Positions 1-5,954 of a stretch of 8,565 nucleotides of DNA are shown here, one piece after another. The notes below the pieces were generated by a model. That model had not been told where the DNA came from, searched no databases, and worked only from the letters and a program-made list of their open reading frames with translations. Numbering within the stretch: the first letter of the stretch is position 1; the number at the start of each line of letters is the position of its first letter. Origin of the DNA: Pseudomonadota bacterium. GTDB lineage: Bacteria; Desulfobacterota; Desulfovibrionia; Desulfovibrionales; Desulfovibrionaceae. The DNA lies in contig JAFABC010000132.1 of assembly GCA_023426275.1 (NCBI GenBank), positions 1 through 8,565 on the forward strand, given 5' to 3'. The translations under genes and the position numbers were made by a program.

Positions 1-27
1 GCTTCGCGCCGCGCAAAGAACTATCGA

Positions 28-67
28 GGGGGTCCGGGGGGCATCATGCCCCCCGGCCGCCGGAGGC
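28..67 (-). repeat. 3'-end hairpin repeat element, left copy
   Basis: This element lies 34 bases past the stop of the leftmost gene and reads in that gene's direction. On the minus strand it begins with GCCTCCGGCGGCCGG (67 to 53). A perfect inverted repeat follows, with arms at 34-44 and 46-56 (CCGGGGGGCAT and its complement), and the element closes with CCCGGACCC. The right end of the window carries a second copy with the same opening and closing blocks but a different stem sequence. It may act as a transcription terminator or processing hairpin. No T-run follows in the gene's own direction; the T-run (TTTT at 71-74) lies on the gene side and would serve a transcript arriving from the left on the plus strand. 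The repeat family is seen directly; its function is inferred. Confidence 0.75.
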
Positions 68-101
68 CTCTTTTGCGATGGCGCCTGCATGGGAGCCATC
101 C

Positions 102-1265
102 CTAGCGGGCCAGTCGGCGACCCAGGCGGTGGGCCATTTCCCGCAGGGACGCGGCCAGCAGGCCGACCTCGTCGCGGTTGGCCACGGGCAGGCTGTCCAT
201 GACCCGGCCTTCGGACAGGTCGCGGGCGAAAAAGGCGCAGCGCCGCACCGGCAGGCCGAGGTAGACGGCCATGCCCACGGCGAAGCCCAGGCCGAGGAGC
301 AGCACGCCCCAGGCGGCGGCCAGCAGGGTCAGGCGGGAGGTCTTGAGCGACCCGGCCAGCTTGCCGGCGTCGTTGACCGCCTCGGCCAGGGAGGCGCCGC
401 CGAGCTGACGGGCGGCGGCCAGGGCGGCGCGCTCGGCTTCGAGAATCTTGCGGCCGGTGGCCCGCAGCTGCTCCCAGTCGGTCAACAGCCGGGCGGCCGC
501 CTGCCGGAAGTCGCCCAGGGCGGCGAAGGCGTCGGCCAGCCGTCTGGCGTCGTCGTCCGAGCCGGCCCTGGCTTCGCCCATGGCCTTGCCGGCGGCGTCG
601 AGCCGGTCCAGGGCCTCGGACAAATGGGCCGGCGAGCGCAGGGCCCGGGCCGTCTGGGCCGCCTGGGCCACGTCGCGCCCGGCCAACCGGGCTTCCTGGG
701 CAAAGCCGAGCCGTCTGGCGATCTGGCGCAGGGTGTCGGGAACGGGATATTTGATGGACAGCGCCTTGTTCCACTGGGCGGTCTTTTGGGCCTCGTAGTC
801 GGCCATGGCCTTGTCGTAGGCGGCGGCCGCCGCGTCCAGGGCCTGCCGGTCGGCGGCCACCCGTTCGTTGTCGGTCACCGAGGCTTCGGCGGTTTTTTTA
901 TAGGCATCCAGGAAGTAGTTGATTTTCTGGGCCTCGGCCGCCAGCGACTCCAGTCCCGGGCGGTTGGCCGCCTCGCTTGCGCCGTGCAGCACGTCGGCGG
1001 CCCGGGCCAGATCCTTTTTGGCCTGCTCCAGGGTGTCCCGGTCGGCGGTCAGGGCGTAGCCCCGGATGGCCTGGGCGGCCATGAGCAACTGGCGCTCCAC
1101 GGCGGCGGCCAGATCGGCCCGGGGCAGGCGGGCGGTTTCCAGGACGCGGGAGCCTTCGGCCAGGGCGTCGAGGCGGGCGAGGGCGAAAAGACCGAGGAGC
1201 AGGGCGGCCACGGCCGGCAGGGCGATGGCGGCGGCGATTTTCAGCGGGAAAAACGGAAACCTCAT
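102..1265 (-). CDS. Membrane receptor with periplasmic helical sensor and terminal HAMP domain; no output domain
   Basis: This 387-residue protein has the front half of a chemotaxis-type receptor. A transmembrane helix lies at about residues 10-31, followed by a long, mostly helical periplasmic region (32-311) rich in Ala, Leu, Asp and Arg. A second transmembrane helix spans about 312-337. A HAMP domain follows from Pro339 to the end, including the typical RDEVGLLAASLREMAHRL segment. The periplasmic part is about 280 residues, a length that suggests a double four-helix bundle of the HBM type, though this is inferred from length and composition only. The protein stops where an MCP signalling domain or a kinase would begin, and the roughly 100 bases after the stop encode neither. 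The start is supported by AAAGGAAG at 1273-1280. It lies 173 bases after pstB on the same strand. It could be a truncated MCP, a decoy, or a receptor that signals through partner HAMP domains. Confidence 0.85.
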   Translation of the reverse strand: MRFPFFPLKIAAAIALPAVAALLLGLFALARLDALAEGSRVLETARLPRADLAAAVERQLLMAAQAIRGYALTADRDTLEQAKKDLARAADVLHGASEAANRPGLESLAAEAQKINYFLDAYKKTAEASVTDNERVAADRQALDAAAAAYDKAMADYEAQKTAQWNKALSIKYPVPDTLRQIARRLGFAQEARLAGRDVAQAAQTARALRSPAHLSEALDRLDAAGKAMGEARAGSDDDARRLADAFAALGDFRQAAARLLTDWEQLRATGRKILEAERAALAAARQLGGASLAEAVNDAGKLAGSLKTSRLTLLAAAWGVLLLGLGFAVGMAVYLGLPVRRCAFFARDLSEGRVMDSLPVANRDEVGLLAASLREMAHRLGRRLAR

Positions 1266-1342
1266 GCCGGTGCTTCCTTTGGTTGGGGATGCGGCACGGG
1301 GGCGGCGGGAAACGGCGGACCGGGCTCCCGGGCAGTTGCCCG

Positions 1343-1371
1343 ATCCATAACGGGTATTGGCGTGAATTCAA
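1343..1371 (-). promoter_or_regulatory. Weak candidate promoter for the HAMP-receptor gene
   Basis: On the minus strand TTGAAT (1371 to 1366) and TATGGA (1349 to 1344) are separated by 16 bases and lie about 80 bases before the receptor start. The match to a housekeeping promoter is only partial (four and three of six bases). It sits downstream of the hairpin that follows pstB, which would suit separate transcription of the receptor gene. This is a tentative call. Confidence 0.22.
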
Positions 1372-1394
1372 AGGGGGAGGCCGGACAGGCGCGC

Positions 1395-1432
1395 CGCGAC
1401 GGCCCCGGCCGGACCGGACGGGGCCGTTCGCG
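1395..1432 (-). terminator. Strong GC-rich hairpin between pstB and the receptor gene
   Basis: Perfect nine-base arms at 1399-1407 (ACGGCCCCG) and 1419-1427 enclose an 11-base loop that can itself pair (CCGG/CCGG). The stem extends by four more pairs (1395-1398 with 1429-1432) if base 1428 is bulged. It lies 7 bases after the pstB stop at its near edge. No T-run follows on the minus strand, so it is not a textbook intrinsic terminator. It may instead attenuate transcription or protect the 3' end of the upstream mRNA. Confidence 0.5.
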
Positions 1433-1438
1433 CCGGCA

Positions 1439-2200
1439 TCAGCCGAACCGGCCGGTGATGTAGTCCTCGGTCTGCTTCTGGGCCGGCCGGGTGAAGATCG
1501 TCTCGGTGGCGTCCACCTCGATGAGCTTGCCCATGTAGAAAAAGGCGGTGCGGTCGGAGACGCGGGCCGCCTGCTGCATGCTGTGGGTGACGATGATGAT
1601 GGTGAAATTGCGCTTGAGCTCGTGGATGAGCTCCTCGATCTTCTGGGTGGCGATGGGATCGAGCGCCGAGGCCGGTTCGTCCATGAGCAGCACTTCGGGC
1701 TCGATGGCCAGGGCCCGGGCGATGCACAGGCGCTGCTGCTGGCCGCCGGACAGGCCCAGGGCCGAGTCGTGGATGCGGTCCTTGACCTCGTCGAACAGGG
1801 CCGCGCCCTTGAGGCTTTTTTCCACCTGCTGCGAAATGTAGGTGTTGTCGCGAATGCCGCCCACGCGCAGGCCGTAGGCCACGTTTTCGAAGATGGTCTT
1901 GGGGAAGGGGTTGGGCTTTTGGAAGACCATGCCGACCCGGCGGCGCAGTTCGACCACGTCCAGGCCGGGGGCGTAGATGTTTTCCCCGTCAAGGGTCAGC
2001 TCGCCTTCCACCCGGGTGCCGGCGATGAGGTCGTTCATGCGGTTGAGGCAGCGCAGAAACGTGGATTTGCCGCAGCCCGACGGGCCGATCAGCGCGGTGA
2101 CCTGCCGTTCGTTGACCGTCAGGTTGATGTCCTGGAGGGCCTTGAACCGGCCGTAATAGAAATTGAGATTCGTGGCGGCCATTTTGATGGTGTCGGACAT
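1439..2200 (-). CDS. pstB: Phosphate ABC transporter ATP-binding protein PstB
   Basis: PstB is the cytoplasmic ATPase that powers high-affinity phosphate import through the PstSCAB complex and takes part in signalling phosphate status to PhoR. The 253-residue product has Walker A GPSGCGKST (39-47), Q-loop Gln94, the signature LSGGQQQR (150-157), Walker B VLLMDEP (170-176), the D-loop SALD and switch His206. The stretch KPNPFPKTIFENVAYGLR is characteristic of PstB. Length is normal for the family. The start at 2200 is chosen because AAGGAA precedes it with a six-base spacer and the protein then begins MSDTIKMAAT; an earlier in-frame Met at 2302 would add an unrelated leader overlapping the phoR end. 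It lies 76 bases after phoR on the same strand, probably in one transcript. PstS, PstC, PstA and PhoU are not in the window. Confidence 0.96.
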   Translation of the reverse strand: MSDTIKMAATNLNFYYGRFKALQDINLTVNERQVTALIGPSGCGKSTFLRCLNRMNDLIAGTRVEGELTLDGENIYAPGLDVVELRRRVGMVFQKPNPFPKTIFENVAYGLRVGGIRDNTYISQQVEKSLKGAALFDEVKDRIHDSALGLSGGQQQRLCIARALAIEPEVLLMDEPASALDPIATQKIEELIHELKRNFTIIIVTHSMQQAARVSDRTAFFYMGKLIEVDATETIFTRPAQKQTEDYITGRFG

Positions 2201-2206
2201 GGGCGG

Positions 2207-2212
2207 TTCCTT
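2207..2212 (-). promoter_or_regulatory. Ribosome binding site of pstB
   Basis: AAGGAA on the minus strand, six bases before the ATG at 2200. It fixes the pstB start against the longer reading that begins at 2302. Confidence 0.7.
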
Positions 2213-2276
2213 TTCGTTTCTCACCGGGGGCGCGGGCAGTTGTTCGGACGCATCCTGCCGGCTCGGTGTGGAAGTT

Positions 2277-3782
2277 TCATGACGATTCGGTCGATGGTGC
2301 AAGACAGCCCGCTTCGGCCGTGGCGGCGGTGCCGTGGGCGGCGGGCAGGGTGAAATAGAAGGCGGCGCCGGTCATTTCGCCGCGTCCGCGATCGGCCCAG
2401 ACGCGGCCGCCGTGGCGCTCGATGATGTGCTTGACGATGGCTAGGCCGAGGCCGGTGCTGCCGGGCGTCTTGGAGCGGTGGCGCTCGACCCGGTAGAAGC
2501 GTTCGAACACGCGCTGGCGCTCCTCGGGCGGGATGCCGGGGCCCTGGTCCAGCACGCCGCAGGTGATGGCGGCGGCGTCGCGGCTGGCGGTCATGACGAT
2601 GCGCGTGCCTTCCGGGGCGAAACGGGCGGCGTTTTCCAGCAGGTTGCGCCAGACCTGGGTGAGCTGACCGCTGTCGCAGCGCACCATCAGATCGTCGGCG
2701 GGCAGCTGGTTGTCGAACCGCACCCGCCGCGCGGCCACCAGGGATTCGCACTCGCGCATGGCGTCGACCAGGGCGGCGGCGGCGTCGGCCTGGGGCCGGG
2801 CACGCTCGGCGGCCGGGGTCGCGCCGTCCGGGGCGGGCTGCTCCTCCAGCCGGGCCAGGGTGAGGATGTCGTCCACCATCTTGGCCATGTGGTTGGCGTT
2901 TTTGAGGATGACGTCGAGGAAGCGACGTTTTTCCGGGGAAAGCTCGGGCGCGGCCGTCAGCAGGGTCTCGGTGTAGCCCTTGATGGAGGTCAGGGGCGTG
3001 CGCATCTCGTGGGTGACGTTGGCCGCGAAATCGCGCCGCACCCGGTTGAGCCGGCGGGTCTCGGACACGTCGTGGAAGACCAGCACCGCGCCGTGGTCGC
3101 GTCCGGCCCCGGCCGGGTCGCGGCCCAGGCGCACGAGCGAGACCTCGTAGAACCGGCCCGGTCCCAGCTCCACTTCCAGGCTGGCGGCGGCCAGGGCGGC
3201 GGTTTCGGCGTCTCCGGCCTCGGCATCGGGCGCGTTGGCGGCCTCGCCGAGCAGGCGGTCGCAGGCCATTTGCAGTTCCGGGCTCGGGGCCACCTCGATG
3301 GGGCGGCGGCCGGTCAGGTCGCCGGTCACCGGGGCGATGCGGCGCAGGGCCGGATTGGTCACGCGGATCTTGCCCGAGGCGTCGAGGACCATGACGCCTT
3401 CGCGCATGCCGTCCAGGATGGCTTCGAGCTGGGTCTTCTGATCGGTGATGGTGGCGATGTGGGATTCGATGCGCCGGGCCATGTGGTTGACGGCCTCGGC
3501 CAGGGCGGTGAACTCGCCGCCCGGGGACAGGTGCAGGCGGCGGCGGTAGTCGCCGTCGCCGATGGCCCGGGCCACGGCGATGACTTCGTACAGGGAGCGG
3601 GACAGGCGGCGGCCGATGATCCAGAAGATCAGGCCGGCCAGCAGCAGGGCGCCGAACAGGACCAGCACGCGTTCGACGCGGCCGGCCGCGGCGGGCAGCA
3701 GTTCCGGGACGACCAGACTGACGGCCGTCACGGCCATGCACACGCCCGCGGCCCGCAGACCCAGGGAGGCGGCGGCGGGCAC
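2277..3782 (-). CDS. phoR: Phosphate regulon sensor histidine kinase PhoR
   Basis: PhoR is an inner-membrane kinase that phosphorylates PhoB when phosphate is scarce. The 501-residue product has two transmembrane helices (about 9-29 and 38-57) with only about eight residues between them, so there is no sizeable periplasmic sensor. A HAMP domain follows (about 58-110), then a PAS-type domain (about 115-245). The HisKA segment FAANVTHEMRTPLTSIKGY has the phospho-acceptor His258. The HATPase domain has its N-box at Asn380/Asn384, the G1 box DQGPGIP (412-418), FERFY (426-430) and GSTGLGLAIV (441-450). Ala/Pro-rich linkers interrupt the PAS region (about 178-200) and join HisKA to the ATPase (about 314-340). 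It starts with GTG, four bases after the phoB stop, with AAGGAG inside the phoB end, so translation is probably coupled. The lack of a sensor loop agrees with the known PhoR mode of reading Pst/PhoU status. Confidence 0.94.
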   Translation of the reverse strand: MPAAASLGLRAAGVCMAVTAVSLVVPELLPAAAGRVERVLVLFGALLLAGLIFWIIGRRLSRSLYEVIAVARAIGDGDYRRRLHLSPGGEFTALAEAVNHMARRIESHIATITDQKTQLEAILDGMREGVMVLDASGKIRVTNPALRRIAPVTGDLTGRRPIEVAPSPELQMACDRLLGEAANAPDAEAGDAETAALAAASLEVELGPGRFYEVSLVRLGRDPAGAGRDHGAVLVFHDVSETRRLNRVRRDFAANVTHEMRTPLTSIKGYTETLLTAAPELSPEKRRFLDVILKNANHMAKMVDDILTLARLEEQPAPDGATPAAERARPQADAAAALVDAMRECESLVAARRVRFDNQLPADDLMVRCDSGQLTQVWRNLLENAARFAPEGTRIVMTASRDAAAITCGVLDQGPGIPPEERQRVFERFYRVERHRSKTPGSTGLGLAIVKHIIERHGGRVWADRGRGEMTGAAFYFTLPAAHGTAATAEAGCLAPSTESS

Positions 3783-3786
3783 GGTC

Positions 3787-4470
3787 CTACTCCTTGAACC
3801 GGTAGCCCACGCCCCGGACGGTTTCGATCATGCGGGCGCACGCGCCGAGCTTCTGGCGCAGCCGGCGGATATGGGTATCCACGGTGCGGGCGTAGCCCTC
3901 GAATTCATAGCCCCACACGGAGTTGAGCAGGCGGTCGCGGGTGAGCACCCGGCCGGTGCTCTGGAACAGTTCGGCCAGGAGCCGGAATTCCGTGGCCGTC
4001 AGCGGCACTTCCTCGCCGTCGAGGGTCACGCGGTGCGCGCCGAGGTCCACGGACAGGCCGTCGCGGGAAAGCACCTGCCGTTTTTCCTGCTCCGGGGCGT
4101 GGCGCTTGAGCACGGCCCGCAGCCGCAGGATGAGTTCCCGGGGGGAGAAGGGCTTGACCACGTAGTCGTCGGCCCCGAGTTCCAGCCCCACGATGCGGTC
4201 GACTTCCTCGCCCCGGGCCGTGAGCATGATGATGGGGGTGTCGGCCGTCTTGGGATCGCGCTTGAGTTCCTTGCAGACCTCGAAGCCGTCCAGGCCGGGC
4301 AGCATCAAATCGAGAATGATGCCGGCCGGCGGGGACCGCCGGGCCTTGGTCAACGCGTCGTAACCGTCTTTTGCCGTTTCGGTGGCGAAACCGGCGGTTT
4401 GCAGGTTGAAGGCGAGCAATTCGACGATGTCTTCGTCATCTTCCACTATCAGGACGGAATCCTTGGACAT
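3787..4470 (-). CDS. phoB: Phosphate regulon response regulator PhoB
   Basis: This is an OmpR/PhoB-family transcription factor of 227 residues. The N-terminal receiver domain has the acidic pocket Glu10-Asp11-Asp12, phospho-acceptor Asp54 in ILDLMLPGLDG, switch Thr84 and Lys106 in VVKPFSP. The C-terminal winged-helix DNA-binding domain (about 131-227) carries LTATEFRLL, the recognition region RTVDTHIRRLRQKL and the ending VRGVGYRFKE. All catalytic residues are present. The chosen ATG is preceded by GAGGTGG with a four-base spacer. A longer in-frame reading from 4572 is rejected because it would run through the regulatory repeats and add a leader the family lacks. It is the first gene of the phoB-phoR-pstB group, and four 11-base repeat units resembling a Pho box lie upstream, which suggests autoregulation. 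Confidence 0.95.
   Translation of the reverse strand: MSKDSVLIVEDDEDIVELLAFNLQTAGFATETAKDGYDALTKARRSPPAGIILDLMLPGLDGFEVCKELKRDPKTADTPIIMLTARGEEVDRIVGLELGADDYVVKPFSPRELILRLRAVLKRHAPEQEKRQVLSRDGLSVDLGAHRVTLDGEEVPLTATEFRLLAELFQSTGRVLTRDRLLNSVWGYEFEGYARTVDTHIRRLRQKLGACARMIETVRGVGYRFKE
3790..3795 (-). promoter_or_regulatory. Ribosome binding site of phoR inside the phoB end
   Basis: AAGGAG on the minus strand lies within the last codons of phoB, and a seven-base spacer that includes the phoB TAG stop leads to GTG at 3782. This supports the GTG start and translational coupling of regulator and kinase. Confidence 0.8.
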
Positions 4471-4474
4471 GCAA

Positions 4475-4481
4475 CCACCTC
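4475..4481 (-). promoter_or_regulatory. Ribosome binding site of phoB
   Basis: GAGGTGG on the minus strand, four bases before the ATG at 4470. It decides the short phoB start. Confidence 0.75.
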
Positions 4482-4513
4482 GGGAGTTTCGCTGCACGAA
4501 AGAACACGGCGGT

Positions 4514-4557
4514 TTGACGCGGGGGTGAATGACGCGTGACGATTGTGTGACACTGAT
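4514..4557 (-). promoter_or_regulatory. Extended Pho box: four 11-base-spaced PhoB-type half-sites
   Basis: Read on the plus strand, units start at 4514 (TTGAC), 4525 (GTGAA), 4536 (GTGAC) and 4547 (GTGAC), exactly 11 bases apart. On the minus strand, the phoB direction, they read as GTGTCAC, TCGTCAC, a weaker CATTCAC and GTCAA. These resemble the CTGTCAT direct repeats, also spaced by 11, that PhoB binds in enterobacteria. The array ends 43 bases before the phoB start, leaving room for a -10 element; TGTTCT at about 4507-4502 is a poor candidate. No good -35 is present, as expected for an activator-dependent Pho promoter. The periodicity is seen in the sequence; binding by PhoB is inferred. 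Confidence 0.6.
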
Positions 4558-4618
4558 CGTCCACTCTCGCAAGCGCCCGTCCCGGCCGGTGTTTTCATTT
4601 CCCCCGCGTTTGACGCGC

Positions 4619-4647
4619 TTGGGGAAAATGCCTAGTGAGGCTATAGA
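4619..4647 (+). promoter_or_regulatory. Candidate promoter for the binding-protein / kinase operon
   Basis: TTGGGG (4619-4624) and TATAGA (4642-4647) are separated by 17 bases, about 49 bases before the start at 4696. A second -35-like hexamer, TTGACG at 4610-4615, lies too far from TATAGA (26 bases) to pair with it. This is a plausible housekeeping-type promoter, with no experimental support visible. Confidence 0.4.
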
Positions 4648-4679
4648 GAGGGAAAAAGCCGATATTCCGGCTGCATCGC

Positions 4680-4685
4680 GGGAGG
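4680..4685 (+). promoter_or_regulatory. Ribosome binding site of the binding-protein gene
   Basis: GGGAGG ten bases before the ATG at 4696. It agrees with the start that gives a proper signal peptide. Confidence 0.65.
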
Positions 4686-4695
4686 GGCGGACAGC

Positions 4696-5949
4696 ATGGC
4701 GGACAGGTTACGCGCGGCGGGAGGGCTTGTCCTGGCGCTGGCGCTGGTGGTGTTCGCCGCCGCGGGCGAAGGACGGGCCGACGAGGCGCAAAGCATCCGG
4801 CTCGGCATGACCGCCGGCTTTTCGGGCGCGACCCGGGAGATGGCCGTGGAACTCTATCGCGGGGCCATGGCCATGTTCGAGGGGCAAAACCGTATCGGCG
4901 GCGTGGCCGGACGGCCCGTCGAACTGCTGGCCGAGGACGACGGCTACGAACCCGACAGGGCCATCGAGGCGTCCATGCGGCTTTTGGAGCACGACGGCGT
5001 GCTGGCCCTGTTCTCCTCCCTGGGCACGCCCACCATCAGCCGGCTGCTGCCGGTGCTGCGCCTGCACGACGCCGGGGCCGCCCGGCTGTTTTTCCCGGTC
5101 ACGGGCCTGACCGCCGCGCGCCGGCCGCCCTATGTCCGCTACGTCTACAACTTGCGCGCTTCCTACCGTCAGGAAATCGAGGCGCTGATCGCGGCCTTCG
5201 CCCGCCAGGGGCGCACGCGCGTGGCCATCTGCCATCAGGCCGACGCCTTTGGCCGCAGCGCCTGGGACGGCGCCAGCCAGGCCCTGGCCCGGCGTGGCCG
5301 GAGCCTGTGCGGCGAGGCCACCTTTTCCCGTCTGACCACGGCGGCCGCCGACATGACGGCGCAGGTCCGCTTCCTGGCCGAGGCCCGGCCCGAGGCCGTG
5401 CTGGTCATCGGGCCGGCCCCGGCCTGCGCCGCCGTCATCCGCGACATGCGCCGGGTGGGCCTGTCCATGCCCGTGGGGGTGGTGTCCTTTGCCGGGGGCG
5501 AACTGCTGCTGCGGGAACTGGCCGCCCAGGGCCGGCATCTGGAGCTGGATTTGTCGCAAAACCTGCTGCTGTCCGAGGTGACGCCGTCCTGGCGCGACCC
5601 CGATCTGCCGGCCGCCCGGGACTACCGGCGGGATCTGGCCCGGCTGGGACGGGGACGTCCGCCGCCGGGCGGCTGGATCGACGGCCTGCCCGAGGGCTGT
5701 TTCGTGGGCTTCGAGGGCTACCTCAACGCCCGGGCCATGCTTGCGGTGCTGGGGGCCATGCCCGCCTCCCCCGACCGCGAGGCCCTGGACACGGCCGTTG
5801 CCGCCGCCAACGGCTGCGACATCGGCCTGTCCGCGCCGCTCGTCTTTTCCGGGCCGCGGCATCAGGCCCTGGACACGGTCTATTTGTACACCGCCTCGGG
5901 CGGCCGGCTCGTTCCCCTGGCCGGGCCGGCCCCGGGGGACGGGGACTGA
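4696..5949 (+). CDS. Periplasmic type I substrate-binding protein (LivJ-like), probable sensor partner of the downstream kinase
   Basis: The 417-residue product starts with a Sec signal peptide (charged MADRLR, hydrophobic core about 9-23, likely cleavage after GRA at about residue 28). The mature part resembles branched-chain-amino-acid-type ABC binding proteins (Peripla_BP_6 family). It shows the opening IRLGMTAGFSGATREMAVELYRG-type block from residue 34 on, then RIGGVAGRPVELLAEDDGYEPDRA with its typical NRIGG.AGR..EL...DD.YEP pattern, an alternating alpha/beta body, and VGFEGYLNARAML (337-349) near the C-terminus. The ligand cannot be told from the sequence. No ABC permease or ATPase of this class is adjacent. 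Instead a membrane histidine kinase starts five bases downstream, so the protein more likely presents a ligand to the kinase than feeds a transporter, as LuxP does for LuxQ. Confidence 0.88.
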   Translation: MADRLRAAGGLVLALALVVFAAAGEGRADEAQSIRLGMTAGFSGATREMAVELYRGAMAMFEGQNRIGGVAGRPVELLAEDDGYEPDRAIEASMRLLEHDGVLALFSSLGTPTISRLLPVLRLHDAGAARLFFPVTGLTAARRPPYVRYVYNLRASYRQEIEALIAAFARQGRTRVAICHQADAFGRSAWDGASQALARRGRSLCGEATFSRLTTAAADMTAQVRFLAEARPEAVLVIGPAPACAAVIRDMRRVGLSMPVGVVSFAGGELLLRELAAQGRHLELDLSQNLLLSEVTPSWRDPDLPAARDYRRDLARLGRGRPPPGGWIDGLPEGCFVGFEGYLNARAMLAVLGAMPASPDREALDTAVAAANGCDIGLSAPLVFSGPRHQALDTVYLYTASGGRLVPLAGPAPGDGD

Positions 5950-5954
5950 ACGCC

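Noticed and set aside
77..100. GATGGC and GCCATC as an inverted repeat with a 12-base loop just past the receptor stop.
   Set aside because: Six-base arms with a long loop are expected by chance at this composition, and nothing similar precedes the right-end element.
78..3797. Several long plus-strand open frames opposite the receptor, pstB and phoR genes.
   Set aside because: Gly/Val/Gln/His-rich shadow translations of high-GC coding DNA without domain motifs; the minus-strand genes account for the region.
4471..4572. A longer phoB start at 4572 adding 34 residues.
   Set aside because: It would run through the 11-base regulatory repeats, the family begins near MSKDSVLIVEDD, and GAGGTGG sits just before the ATG at 4470.
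5307..5954. An earlier in-frame Met that would add about 216 residues to the kinase.
   Set aside because: The added part overlaps the binding-protein gene out of frame, has shadow-like composition and would bury the N-terminal membrane anchor. The ATG at 5955 fits the gene junction.
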